Assembly (NCBI GenBank): GCA_900095095.1
Contig: FMBT01000349.1
Coordinates: 1-64,000, forward strand
Reading direction: 5' to 3'
DNA: 64,000 bases
DNA from: Fragilariopsis cylindrus CCMP1102
Lineage: Eukaryota > Bacillariophyta > Bacillariophyceae > Bacillariales > Bacillariaceae
The position numbers and the translations under genes were made by a program. The notes under the pieces were generated by a model. The model saw only the letters and a program-made list of their open reading frames with translations, searched no databases and was not told the DNA's origin. This document shows positions 24,377 to 33,747 of this stretch, piece after piece. Numbering within the stretch: the stretch's first letter is position 1; every line of letters starts with the position of its first letter.

Positions 24377-24570
24377 ATTTTAGAAAGGCAAGCGACATTG
24401 CTGACGACGCAGCGCTCCAAACGCTACTCAATCTCAACACCGCCACCTGCATCCGCTGGGCACTACTAGGTAGCTGCCGCAGTAACTGCAAACGCGATCA
24501 TCCTCAAACAATTACAGGCTTTGCAGAAACAGCGGCAGAGGACATCCTCCGCAAAGGTCTTCCAGAGTAA
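24311..24570 (+). CDS. C-terminal Gag extension with CCCH-like zinc finger (-1 frame)
   Basis: Open in the -1 frame after the GGGAAAC site. It codes HDHLINDWKKAHNKARMPN, then a finger of spacing C-x8-C-x3-C-x3-H in TATCIRWALLGSCRSNCKRDH (residues overlap the motif Cys-Ile-Arg to Lys-Arg-Asp-His). A nucleic-acid-binding finger at the Gag C-terminus fits the role of a nucleocapsid. It is probably made only as a frameshift fusion to the upstream Gag. Its stop TAA (24568-24570) overlaps a splice donor, GA|GTAAGA. Confidence 0.65.
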
Positions 24571-24711
24571 GACACATCTTGCTGCTCTACGCGTACGCGT
24601 GTATTTACATCTCTTTACGTTGCTATACTAAACTACCTATAAAATACTTTTTGCATCACTAAATCTATTCTATTCTTATATTCCTACTCTGCTTCACGCT
24701 CTATAACAAAG
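24567..24711 (+). other. Candidate intron removing the Gag stop and joining Gag to Pol
   Basis: Donor GA|GTAAGA overlaps the TAA that ends the Gag extension. The stretch is AT-rich, with a pyrimidine-rich tract (24664-24695) and acceptor ACAAAG|ACGCCC at 24711/24712. Joining GA to A-CGC-CCT makes a continuous frame into the RT (Glu-Arg-Pro-Asn...). The Pol frame has no ATG between 24712 and 25067, so a fusion or late initiation is needed anyway. Confidence 0.5.
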
Positions 24712-27357
24712 ACGCCCTAACCTAGAACATAGGCCAGCGGCACCTCGGGTTAGCAACAGTCAGAGATACTCACATCAGCACGACACTCGCTACATCTCCT
24801 GCAATTCCGAACAACGGGCATTCGAGGAAAACGAACAACTCAATCGACTAGCTGCCACACGAAACTCTTCCACTCAGGAAATCATAGACCACGCACGCCA
24901 TCGAGCAATACATGTTTCACAGCTACCGACAGCACCACCTACGCCTACCCCAGCGCAGCTACCTGCAACACCTCCACCCCTGCGACCACGAGGAGGAGGA
25001 CCATCAACGACTGAACCACCGGCACACACGCCAATACAAAGTAAGTTACCAAAATTTAAGGGGCTCATGCTCCCGCGTCATGAAGTTTTAACACACCCTG
25101 CAGGTCCAGACCTCCTCCGATACGCAGTCGATGGTTGCCCTGTTGACTGTGGCGACCAATGGTCTCGCGAACGAATCGAAGCAGCAATCGAAAAAGGAGC
25201 CCATGCCAGCGCAGAAGCTCCAGGAGCAGCAGAGGCATGTCGTAAAGAAGCACTCGAAAGAGTTGCTGACGGATGCTGTCGCCTCGTCACTTGGGACAAA
25301 ATCAAACACAACATCCCTCCTAACTTAAAGGTCTCACCAATAGCTGCAGTACCGCACAAGTCTCGTATTTACCGCATGATCCTGGATTTGTCATTCCAAA
25401 TCACGCTGAACGGAAAAAAGCTACAATCGGTAAACGAAACTTCCGACAAATCTTTGGCACCACAGCATGCCATGTACGAACTCGGCAACGTCATCCCACG
25501 CATCATTTGGGCAATGGCAACATCGCACGACACCACAACACCATTTCTGTTCACGAAAGTCGACCTCAAAGACGGGTATTGGCGGATGTGTGTTTAACAG
25601 CGACGACGCCTGGAACTTCGCTTACGTCCTTCCAGGTGGTCAAAAATCAGATCCAATCCAGTTGGTCATACCGGAGGCCCTACAAATGGGATGGGGAGAA
25701 TCACCCCCGTTTTTCTGTGCAGCAACCGAAACGGCACGCGACATTGCACAGGAAAAATTCGACAACCATACTCCGGTCCCAGCACAGCCTATGGAGGACA
25801 TCATGATGGACATCGATTGGAACACCGTCCCAAGTCCAGTCCCTCCACCAACAACAGAACGTTCCAAGCGCCAATTCGTCAACCTTCTCGAAGTGTACAT
25901 CGATGATTTCATCGGCCTCATTCAAAGCACAAACAAAGATCATCTGCTCCGATTTTCACGCACAATCCTCAGCGCAATAACGGACGTTTTCCCACCACCA
26001 GAAATCACCAACAGTGCAATGGGTCCACCAGTTTCCATTAAAAAACTCATTGCCAAGGCACTTGGGAAATAAGGAAAGAAATCCTAGGTTGGTTGTTCGA
26101 TGGCATCGCACGAACTATAGAACTGCCAGAAAACAAAGGCAGAACTATACGAACCGAAGTCAAGCGTATACTGCGAGGAAAATCCAAACGAGTACCAACA
26201 CGAGACTTCCAAAAAGTTCACGGCAAACTCCAATTCACATCGATAGCAATCCCATGTGGCAAACCACTTCTAGGTCCTCTCGACCAGGCCATCGCCATCG
26301 CAGAACGACACAACAGACATCATGTAACGTTGACAGACGACATTCGACTCTGCCTCAGGGATTGGATTGCACTCATTCGACAGTTAGGACAACGCCCTAC
26401 ACACGTCAACGAATTAGTGTTGCACAAAGCTTCGTATCAAGGTTTCGTCGATGCATCAAAATGGGGCGTAGGAGGAGTATGGTTCGGAGGAACAAACCAA
26501 ATTTCACCATCGTTTGGTTCTGGGAATGGCCTACAGAGGTTCGAAACAATCTCGTCACCTCCTCAAATCGAAAAGGCCGCCTAACCATCTCCGATCTAGA
26601 ACTAATGGGCATCCTGCTCCACTGGCTCGTCCTAGAAGCATCGGTGGACAACGACACTCTTACACACTCCAGCATCGCCATTTGGTGCGACAATCTACCA
26701 GCAGTGTCTTGGATATACAAAATGCGCACCAGCACATCACCGGTTGCTTCACGCATACTTCGAGCCTTAGCAGTTCGACTCCAACATCAACAATCGGGCC
26801 TACTCGCAATCGACCACATCTCAGGAATTTACAATATTATGGCGGACGTCGCTTCACGCAAGCATGTTTCTAACCCTACACAATTCCTCGATTATTTTAC
26901 AAAAACTTTCACTCCTCCTCAGGGAAACTTCTGGACTTTGTTCCAATTTCACGACAATCTATTATCAAAGATCTCTTCCGAGATGTTGAACGCTCCGTCG
27001 TCCTTGGCATCGTGGAATCAACTGCCAACGAAAAAAGGCGTTTTTGGTCGGCTTGGTGCAATTTCCTCGGACTCAACTTTCCCAAACTTGACCCAAAAAT
27101 GCGTGCTCTCACTCCACCTCAACGAGTCGAACTGCTGGCTGCCTTCGCCCACCATGTGCGTTCCGGAGGCGTTTCTAGACGAACTCAGCAAGTTCGCACC
27201 CAAACAGTCGAGGTGGCGCTTCGCGCCATCAGCACGATGTTCCAAATGGACCATGAACCTAGTCCCTTGGTCACGTCGCAAGGAAAGTATACGAAAAAAA
27301 TCGGCCAGCTTCTTGAAAGCTACCGACGCGAAGATCCTCCGTCAAAACCGAAATTAG
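24712..27357 (+). pseudogene. Retrotransposon reverse transcriptase-RNase H (Pol), three one-base breaks in this copy
   Basis: DIRS-type RT and RNase H. The frame is open from 24712 (first ATG 25067) through a Pro-rich linker. RT motif A is FTKVDLKDGYWRM (about 25550-25590) and motif C is LEVYIDDFIGLI (about 25888). RNase H acidic residues lie in QGFVDASKWGVGG, SDLELMGILLHW, IAIWCDNLPAVSW and IMADVASRK. Frames change at about 25594 (an extra T, stop at 25597), about 26058 (one base missing, stop at 26072) and about 26508 (one base missing, stop at 26584). None of these has a slippery heptamer. All can be read as indels in short runs, so mutation or sequencing error is likelier than recoding. 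The last frame runs to 27357 and overlaps the recombinase. Confidence 0.85.
26922..26928 (+). other. Predicted -1 ribosomal frameshift site GGGAAAC (RNase H to recombinase)
   Basis: In the pol frame the codons are CAG GGA AAC, so the heptamer G-GGA-AAC is in canonical phase. A -1 slip reads GGG-AAA-CTT-CTG and enters the tyrosine recombinase frame, which is open from near 26874 and has no ATG before 27099. It is the same heptamer, in the same phase, as at 24304. A short hairpin ATCTC/GAGAT lies about 40 nt downstream. Confidence 0.7.
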
Positions 27358-28136
27358 CTATACCGTTATCTGTCCCAACATACTTAGTACTCTCGGGTCT
27401 GTCGTCCAATGCACCCAAGCAACAAACAGTAGGAAATATGGCCACCATAGCTTTTCACTACCTACTCCGAGGAGGAGAATACACGTTCGTCGATCCCAAG
27501 CAACGTCGACGAACTAAACAGTTTCGAGTCTGTGACGTAACATTTTGGAACAACAATACCATCCTACCGCACTCACTCCCAATCGACGTTTTATTTCGTG
27601 AAGCAACAGAGGCTACCCTCCATATCTCGAATCAAAAGAATGGCAAAAGAGCACAAACAATTCACCAAGATGTAACAGATACACCACCTTGCCCAGTTCA
27701 TGCCTTAATACGTCAAATAAAACATATATTAGCGCATACAACAGATACCGCTACAATTATAAGCACCTTTTTCGACAAGAAATATCCAAAAGGACGTGCG
27801 CTACGCACGGGGTGCATGACACGCGCGTTAAAAAAAGCAGTCACACATCTACGCCTTGATCGACAAGGCATTCACCCAAGCGAAGTCAGCTCACATAGCC
27901 TGCGAGCCGGCGGCGCAACAGCCATGCATCTAAACGGAATTTCGGATCGTACCATACAAAAAATGGGACGCTGGAGCAGCGATACATTCCTCATATACAT
28001 ACACGAACAAATCGCCGCTTTTTCAAGGGGCGTATCTAAACAGATGGGCCAGCACGTTAATTTCAAAAACATACGACGCACGTTTGAGCCAATCAACTCG
28101 CCAGAACTCCGTATCGCAACAACGGTGCAAAACTAG
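26925..28136 (+). CDS. Retrotransposon tyrosine recombinase (integrase)
   Basis: DNA cutting-joining enzyme that would insert the circular cDNA. An N-terminal SAM-like core-binding part includes RRFWSAWCNFLGLNFPK and GGVSRRTQQVRTQTVEVAL. The catalytic part shows the expected residues: Arg in FHYLLRGGEYTF, His-x-x-Arg in SSHSLRAGGATAMHLNG, Trp in MGRWSSDTF and the nucleophile Tyr in LIYIHEQI. A Lys in HISNQKNGKRAQT may be the beta-hairpin lysine. The frame is intact to TAG at 28134-28136. Entry is probably by -1 shift at 26922; ATG 27099 is the first in-frame start and would cut into the N-terminal domain. It lies downstream of RT-RNase H, the usual gene order. Confidence 0.88.
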   Translation, partial: KLLDFVPISRQSIIKDLFRDVERSVVLGIVESTANEKRRFWSAWCNFLGLNFPKLDPKMRALTPPQRVELLAAFAHHVRSGGVSRRTQQVRTQTVEVALRAISTMFQMDHEPSPLVTSQGKYTKKIGQLLESYRREDPPSKPKLAIPLSVPTYLVLSGLSSNAPKQQTVGNMATIAFHYLLRGGEYTFVDPKQRRRTKQFRVCDVTFWNNNTILPHSLPIDVLFREATEATLHISNQKNGKRAQTIHQDVTDTPPCPVHALIRQIKHILAHTTDTATIISTFFDKKYPKGRALRTGCMTRALKKAVTHLRLDRQGIHPSEVSSHSLRAGGATAMHLNGISDRTIQKMGRWSSDTFLIYIHEQIAAFSRGVSKQMGQHVNFKNIRRTFEPINSPELRIATTVQN

Positions 28137-28267
28137 TAACGGTTACATTTTGCGCGATTTCTACACCATCACACAACAAAACCAAAACGGATATTCCACG
28201 TTGGTTTGTACAAACTACTTTGTACTCTTAGCACCGTTTTACTCACAGGCTCATAAAACCTATAGCC

Positions 28268-29653
28268 ATGAACAACAAAGAACCAGCGCCAATTTCTAAA
28301 CCAGCACAAGCCCCAGCAGCGTTATCGCTACCCGCCTCCGCGGGAGTCGCTCCAATTTCAGATTCATCTGCCGAAACGGACGACTCCAACGTGGAAATCA
28401 CAACAACCGACACTTCGAATACACGAGAATCAGCGACGGTAGTGAAATCATCTTTGAGAAAACAAACAACAATCAATAATTTCTACGTGAAACGACCACT
28501 GCAGATAATCAGAACAAATCTAAAAGCTCACAATCCGAAAAAGAGGCTTCACACAAACACTTCTTCTACACCATCATTAACAAATTCAACCAATTCTGCA
28601 ACAATGGTATCAACACCTCCACCAAAACGTCCAAAGTTTCCAGTTCCAACTCAGCAATCCATGGCATCCATGGCTCAACTCAGTGGACTCACACCGGAAC
28701 AAATGGAAACAGCATTCAAACAGATCCAGGCATTCGCGTCACCACGTTACGTCACTCCTGCCGCTCATCCTCGACAGGATCAGGCCCCTTTCGTTAGAGT
28801 ACCACCTCGTACCCTCAACAACGACTTTCCAGAGTATTCCGCATCGGACTACGACTACCACAGCGCAGCTGAGTCCATCTCATCCGGTTCAGCCGATTCT
28901 GTGGGACAACACCATCGTTCAGCCCGCCCTATTCGTCAAGAAAAACGGGTTGGACTCACGAAGCGACACGGTAAAGGTAGCAACAAGTGGTTCAAGCCAA
29001 CTGAAGTCATCGAGGCACTTCAACGATACTACGCTTTTCGCGTTGGACATGGATACAGGCTACGACTCAACTCCGGCGTTAATCGCCTCCAACGCATTTT
29101 CGCCTTGGCGACCAAAATCGTAGGCACAACTTTGTCGCCAGACCAAATCTCAGTTATTGCAAAGGGCAAAGCTGATCTAGTCGATCCAGCAACCCGCGTC
29201 AACCGTTTGAACCTCCAAACTGTCACAACCCACGATGCAGACCACTACGATACACATGGGGTTGGATTCGAACTCCATGACATTCTCCTCGGAATCAGAG
29301 GCAGTCTCTACAGCGATCCACGGAATCTCCCACCAAGTAACTGTGTCATCATCTTGCAATGCGAAGCAAAAGTCCCCAAAATCAGTGGGACCTGTTACGA
29401 GCACGCACTTTTCCTCCCCGACATCCTCATGCTCATCACCATCAACGATTTCGTTGACATGAAGGATAAACACCAACGTGTCCGAAACACTTGGATCATG
29501 AGAGATCAGTTCTACGAGGAAGTCAAAAACACTACCCTACTAGCCGGTAGACGCGACGTCTGCAACAAACGCATCGGAGGAAAGATCTTTGGAGGAGGAG
29601 CAGGAACGACTGTCACATTGAAACGAGCAGTCATCGTTTCCAAAACTCCATAA
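28268..29653 (+). CDS. Retrotransposon ORF downstream of recombinase, function unknown
   Basis: 461 aa from a good ATG, using the same C-rich codons as gag. The first ~220 residues are low-complexity (Ala/Pro/Ser/Thr) with basic patches. The last ~220 look folded: KGSNKWFKPTEVIEALQRYY, RLQRIFALATKIVGTTLSPD, GFELHDILLGIRGSLYSDP, CVIILQCEAKVPKISGTCYE and HALFLPDILMLITINDFVDM. No family is recognised. CEAKV carries an E-x-K that could belong to a PD-(D/E)xK-like fold, but this is a guess. The frame stays open for 42 codons past the TAA at 29651-29653, to 29782, so the stop may be a late nonsense change. This is not a standard PAT or Ngaro gene that I can name. Confidence 0.65.
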   Translation: MNNKEPAPISKPAQAPAALSLPASAGVAPISDSSAETDDSNVEITTTDTSNTRESATVVKSSLRKQTTINNFYVKRPLQIIRTNLKAHNPKKRLHTNTSSTPSLTNSTNSATMVSTPPPKRPKFPVPTQQSMASMAQLSGLTPEQMETAFKQIQAFASPRYVTPAAHPRQDQAPFVRVPPRTLNNDFPEYSASDYDYHSAAESISSGSADSVGQHHRSARPIRQEKRVGLTKRHGKGSNKWFKPTEVIEALQRYYAFRVGHGYRLRLNSGVNRLQRIFALATKIVGTTLSPDQISVIAKGKADLVDPATRVNRLNLQTVTTHDADHYDTHGVGFELHDILLGIRGSLYSDPRNLPPSNCVIILQCEAKVPKISGTCYEHALFLPDILMLITINDFVDMKDKHQRVRNTWIMRDQFYEEVKNTTLLAGRRDVCNKRIGGKIFGGGAGTTVTLKRAVIVSKTP

Positions 29654-29782
29654 GACACAAATGCACCACCATTTGCGTCCACCAACAACACCTTCATCCA
29701 ACCGACTCTGTACAAAAGAGTCAACGATCGCAACGAAAGCATCGACACACGTGTCTGCATCGTCGAGCGCATCTTTACTTAA
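29654..29782 (+). other. In-frame extension after the downstream ORF's stop
   Basis: Directly after TAA 29651-29653 the same frame continues without a stop for 42 codons (PTLYKRVNDRNESIDTRVCI in the middle) to TAA at 29780-29782. The composition resembles the ORF. This fits either a recent nonsense mutation or stop-codon readthrough. Confidence 0.4.
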
Positions 29783-30149
29783 GCACTGACGCTATACATA
29801 AGACGTCAACAACAATACTCTGATTTCACGACACAGCTTAGCCACTGTCGAACAACATCAGCAAGATATTCGTTTATAACCACATTCAATTCTAATACAT
29901 ATAATTTCTGTAATGATCAACAACATACTACATCTATAACCTAGTCAGTAACAACTCTAGAACTACATAGATTCCAGCACTAGTATTTTCTATTACACGA
30001 AAAACCTCCATTCAGTCCGACTATTATATACTCGTACCTCAATCTAGACCCGCCTCTAACGCGGACTAACACACCCACGTTATTGAGGATCTAGATTACA
30101 GGTTTTCCACGATCATGGGCCTTGCCACCTACGGTAGCTTTGGTTTGTG

Positions 30150-30449
30150 GAGAAAGCATTTTTCAGTATTCATAGTAGCACACGGATTCGAAGCCAAATT
30201 CCCCTCAAAAAGGGAAATTTGACGCCGGACCCCAGCGCCACCATAGTTCACCTATGATTCAGTCCCGAGTCGTTTCACGACCCAACAATCAACCATAGGA
30301 AGAATCGGAAGACTGTCTGCTCCAGAAGAGAGTAGACCCATAGATCTGTGTTACGACATTGGTAAAATATAACAAGGAATGAATCACGAGCGGATTGTCT
30401 GGTACCTAACTTAGGCTAAATTATTGGTCTTTGTGTCACTAATTTAGTT
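30150..30449 (+). repeat. Split direct repeat B1
   Basis: 300 bp from GAGAAAGCATTTTTC to CACTAATTTAGTT, repeated at 30648-30947 with no difference seen. It abuts A2, sharing the final TT. Confidence 0.95.
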
Positions 30450-30625
30450 GACACGCAGGTCCAGCAAGTGCAGTGATGAATTCGCCTCCTGCGCGTACAA
30501 CCTACGCGCAAGGAAGGCGGAGGCAGAGTGAAATAGTATACACCTATTACACTCTCATTCTTTGTCAGATTTGACCTATGTCGTCGAAAAGACTCGACTG
30601 AAGTAACCTTACTGTATATGCTTTC
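30448..30625 (+). repeat. Split direct repeat A2
   Basis: Second copy of the 178-bp A repeat, embedded between B1 and B2. The B1-A2 boundary (TTTAGTTGACACG) equals the junction expected in a circular intermediate. Confidence 0.95.
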
Positions 30626-30647
30626 CCACAACCAAACCTCACTCCTA

Positions 30648-30947
30648 GAGAAAGCATTTTTCAGTATTCATAGTAGCACACGGATTCGAAGCCAAATTCC
30701 CCTCAAAAAGGGAAATTTGACGCCGGACCCCAGCGCCACCATAGTTCACCTATGATTCAGTCCCGAGTCGTTTCACGACCCAACAATCAACCATAGGAAG
30801 AATCGGAAGACTGTCTGCTCCAGAAGAGAGTAGACCCATAGATCTGTGTTACGACATTGGTAAAATATAACAAGGAATGAATCACGAGCGGATTGTCTGG
30901 TACCTAACTTAGGCTAAATTATTGGTCTTTGTGTCACTAATTTAGTT
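30648..30947 (+). repeat. Split direct repeat B2 (right terminus)
   Basis: Second copy of the 300-bp B repeat. The right flank continues AATTAAATTAAAC. The 22 bp between A2 and B2 are flanked by the inverted pair ATGCTTTC/GAAAGCAT (30618-30625 and 30650-30657). Confidence 0.95.
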
Positions 30948-31108
30948 AATTAAATTAAACAAAAAGGATCTAGAAGAGCGACGGACAGACGTCGTTACGG
31001 CAAAATTAGAAAACATTTCACATTCCGATCACATCACCATTCTCAAGTTCGAAAGTATTGAGTCTTACAACGCACAAACGAACGATAAGAACAACAAATT
31101 GGTTGACG

Positions 31109-32239
31109 ATGGACTTAAAGAATGATATGCAAACGAAAACAAGAAGAAAAATCAATAGCAGCAGCAATAAAATGACCTTACATCTGATGACTTTACCAAT
31201 GCTGGTACTAGTATTTGCACTCAGCTGTGTTCACAACCACCACGGAATAATAGTCGAGGGATTTTCTTCTGTTGCTACAACCGTGGAAAAGCTATCCGTT
31301 CCGCTTCCTATTACGACGATACGGCGGTGCCGACGTAGTAGTTGTCGACCTTCATCTTTTCCATCATCGTCATCATCAAAAATGCACATGTTCCCTCCTG
31401 GTACAGCAATCGAAATATTTGATGGGACAACACAAATGATGACGTCGGCTGCTGCTGGAATTATCGATCCAATGGCGGTGGCGCAGCATATAATGATGAA
31501 TACACCAACGACACTACATGTATCTGTAGTGGAAGTATTTGATGGTAGCTCGATAGTCGATCCCGTCGTTATTTCTACTAGTTTTTGGAGTGCTCTACAA
31601 AGACAAATTTTATCTGTCATTATTGGTCAAATTTTTGCTGCTATTGTATTTGCAATTCTTGCATCCGTTTTGGCTCCTCAAATTTCATCATTTCGGGATT
31701 TTATCTTATCAAAATTTACTACTACCAATGAAAATGAAAACAACACTAGTAGCAGCGGTAGTGGTGCATTATCTACCCCCAAACCATTCATCAAAGCAGA
31801 TTCAATCATTGTCCGACCGGAACCAGATTTTGGAAAACTTCTTATATGTTTATTGATTGACCTTGTTGGAGTTTCATCGGAAGCGGTACCTATCCTTGGT
31901 GAACTTACTGATATAGTATCTGCACCGATTTCTGCTGCAATATTACAGAATTTATTTCCTGGTAGCAATAAATTTGTTTTCCTTTTTGAATTAACAGAAG
32001 AGATATTACCGTTTACAGATATTATTCCCTTCGCTACTATTTGTTGGGTAATTGATACATACTATCCTGATTCGTCTGTTGCGGACATATTCCAGCTTGG
32101 AAAGAATTACATCGACGCTCTAGAAACGACAACAACAACAACAACGGCAGCGACATCAAAGCAGCAGAATAAATTCAATTCGGTTGTTGACACTACTGCA
32201 GAAACAATTGATTCGTCAAGGGAGTCGAAAGGTAGATAA
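31109..32239 (+). CDS. Plastid-targeted multi-pass membrane protein, unknown function
   Basis: 376 aa in one exon from the first true ATG at 31109; a second ATG at 31171 would place the hydrophobic signal right at the N-terminus. A signal segment (LHLMTLPMLVLVFALSCV) precedes the plastid-type site VEGFSSVA. A hydrophobic helix lies in LSVIIGQIFAAIVFAILASVL. The C-terminal part has two conserved-looking hydrophobic blocks, LLICLLIDLVGVSSEAVPIL and ELTEEILPFTDIIPFATICW, which recall uncharacterised plastid membrane proteins of plants and algae. The tail is a Thr/Ser-rich linker. The gene starts about 160 bp after the retrotransposon, so the insertion may have displaced its upstream region. Confidence 0.75.
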   Translation: MDLKNDMQTKTRRKINSSSNKMTLHLMTLPMLVLVFALSCVHNHHGIIVEGFSSVATTVEKLSVPLPITTIRRCRRSSCRPSSFPSSSSSKMHMFPPGTAIEIFDGTTQMMTSAAAGIIDPMAVAQHIMMNTPTTLHVSVVEVFDGSSIVDPVVISTSFWSALQRQILSVIIGQIFAAIVFAILASVLAPQISSFRDFILSKFTTTNENENNTSSSGSGALSTPKPFIKADSIIVRPEPDFGKLLICLLIDLVGVSSEAVPILGELTDIVSAPISAAILQNLFPGSNKFVFLFELTEEILPFTDIIPFATICWVIDTYYPDSSVADIFQLGKNYIDALETTTTTTTAATSKQQNKFNSVVDTTAETIDSSRESKGR

Positions 32240-32429
32240 GATCTGTACTAAAAAAAGCAAGGTGTAGGACTATATCATATGACTGATTGAAATATTCATT
32301 ATAGTCTTCAAACAGTTTTTATTTAATTATGCTTCACCATTCGAATATATACCGAGTTTGAGTTGAGGTTTAGTCTACTCTATTTAATTATTTTCGAAAT
32401 CTTACTAATTCATATAATGGTAAATCATA

Positions 32430-33216
32430 TTAATTTTTTTTCTTCCCACTACTGCTGACACTTTTCCGATCTGGTACAGAATCCAGCCATTTGATAGGAT
32501 GTTTATTGTACATTGGCCAATCTGGGACGCATAGCTTTAATTAAAAAAGTTTTTTTTAAAATAAAAAAGCAATTCATACCGTACAATAGAAATCGTACAA
32601 AAAATTAACAAAGAAGATTAATAAGAAAAATGAATAGAAGAAATATTGTTAGTCCGGTATGCGGCGATGATACGATATTTTTAGTATTTTTCAATCTATT
32701 TAAAAAGAAACCAGCGAAAATCATAGACATTCATTCAAGTCGTCGATAATAGGAATAAAATGAATGGATTCGATTCGATTCAACACAGATGGAAAAGAGA
32801 ACAATTGACGTACCACCGCTGATATCACCACACCGACGAGCCAAAACTTGAAAACGATGAAAAATTCTTGTCGAAAGTATCCGATCACCCTAATAGTAGT
32901 AAGGAAGTTAGTTAGTATAAATTGAATTTCAAAGGGAAAAGGAGATAAATGAAAGGAAGAAAAAAAAAGTTAAAAATGAATAGATAAGTATGTAAATGAG
33001 TATCAGCAGACAAGAAACAAATAGATATTCTATCCAATATGTTTACGTCTAAGAAAATAATGACCGAATGCTGCTATCCAGAAAACTAATTTTAATATTG
33101 TTGCTTATCCTAATTCATCGATCATGCTTAGACGCTACTTACCATCCAACTCCCCCAAGTATAATAGTGATCCAATAGAAAAGCAGTTCGGATAATCTTT
33201 GTCCTTCGTAATCCAT
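32430..33216 (-). CDS. SPCS1: Signal peptidase complex subunit 1 (SPC12/SPCS1)
   Basis: Small ER-membrane subunit of the signal peptidase complex. Three short exons, 33216-33143, 32889-32814 and 32534-32430, join in frame through GT-AG introns to give 84 aa. It starts MDYEGQRLSELLFYW, like MDYKGQKLAEQ in SPCS1, followed by two hydrophobic helices (ITIILGGVGWVIGYF; FIVFKFWLVGVVISAV). After these comes the diagnostic C-terminal CVPDWPMYNKHPIKWLDSV. The length is typical of the family, and the gene is easy to miss because no exon exceeds 105 bp. Confidence 0.88.
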
Positions 33217-33747
33217 TGTGAATAGTATTATATGAATGTGAATTTGAATTTGAATTTGAATTGAGGTATGGGGGGTAGGTATAACTGCCTTTGTTGTTTC
33301 GTCGATCTTGGTCCTGTCGAGTAGTAGTATTGTCAATAATTGTTATCAATCGATCGATGCATGTTCAAATGTGCTTGAGAAGAGTCGAAGAGATGTGCGG
33401 TAAACTTAGTTAGTGAACAAAGTATTTTTGTCGTAAAAATAATTCCCGCGTCGTCGTCTTCCACGTGGCAAAACAGCTTTTCATTCCGATGAGGATTTCC
33501 CGCACATCGTGAATCGCACATCCATCAAACACAATCATCAATAACAAATCTTCGAATTTAAACGGCTACGTAACAGACAAGTCGAAAATGACGATGACAA
33601 CAATGGATAATGTTATGATGTTGAAACTGCTAGTTATCAACTGATGAAAAAGCAAGTTACACATCTGCTTCTACTAGCAACGTACCCATAGAGCAAGTTG
33701 AAAGTACAAAACAAAACACGGTTGATAGAGCTAACCTCACACACATT
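33217..33747. other. Intergenic region between divergent SPCS1 and the phosphatase-family gene
   Basis: Contains a GAATTT repeat (about 33238-33264). No supported gene. Confidence 0.5.

Larger units (their letters stand above)
20628..30947 (+). mobile_element. Tyrosine-recombinase retrotransposon with split direct repeats (PAT/Ngaro-like)
   Basis: A 10,320-bp element bounded by repeats in the order A1 (178 bp), body, B1 (300 bp), A2 (178 bp), B2 (300 bp). B1 and A2 abut and share TT. This split-direct-repeat plan is known for the PAT and Ngaro groups of DIRS-order retrotransposons, which integrate through a tyrosine recombinase and make no target duplication; none is seen here. The body codes Gag with a CCCH-like finger, RT-RNase H, a tyrosine recombinase and a further ORF. 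The repeat pairs look identical by eye, which suggests a young insertion. The RT-RNase H frame nevertheless carries three one-base breaks, so this copy may depend on others or contain sequence errors. Confidence 0.93.

Noticed and set aside
25594-26510. Programmed frameshifting at the three RT-RNase H breaks
   Set aside because: One requires +1 and two require -1, none has a slippery heptamer, and all are explained by one-base indels inside conserved motifs.
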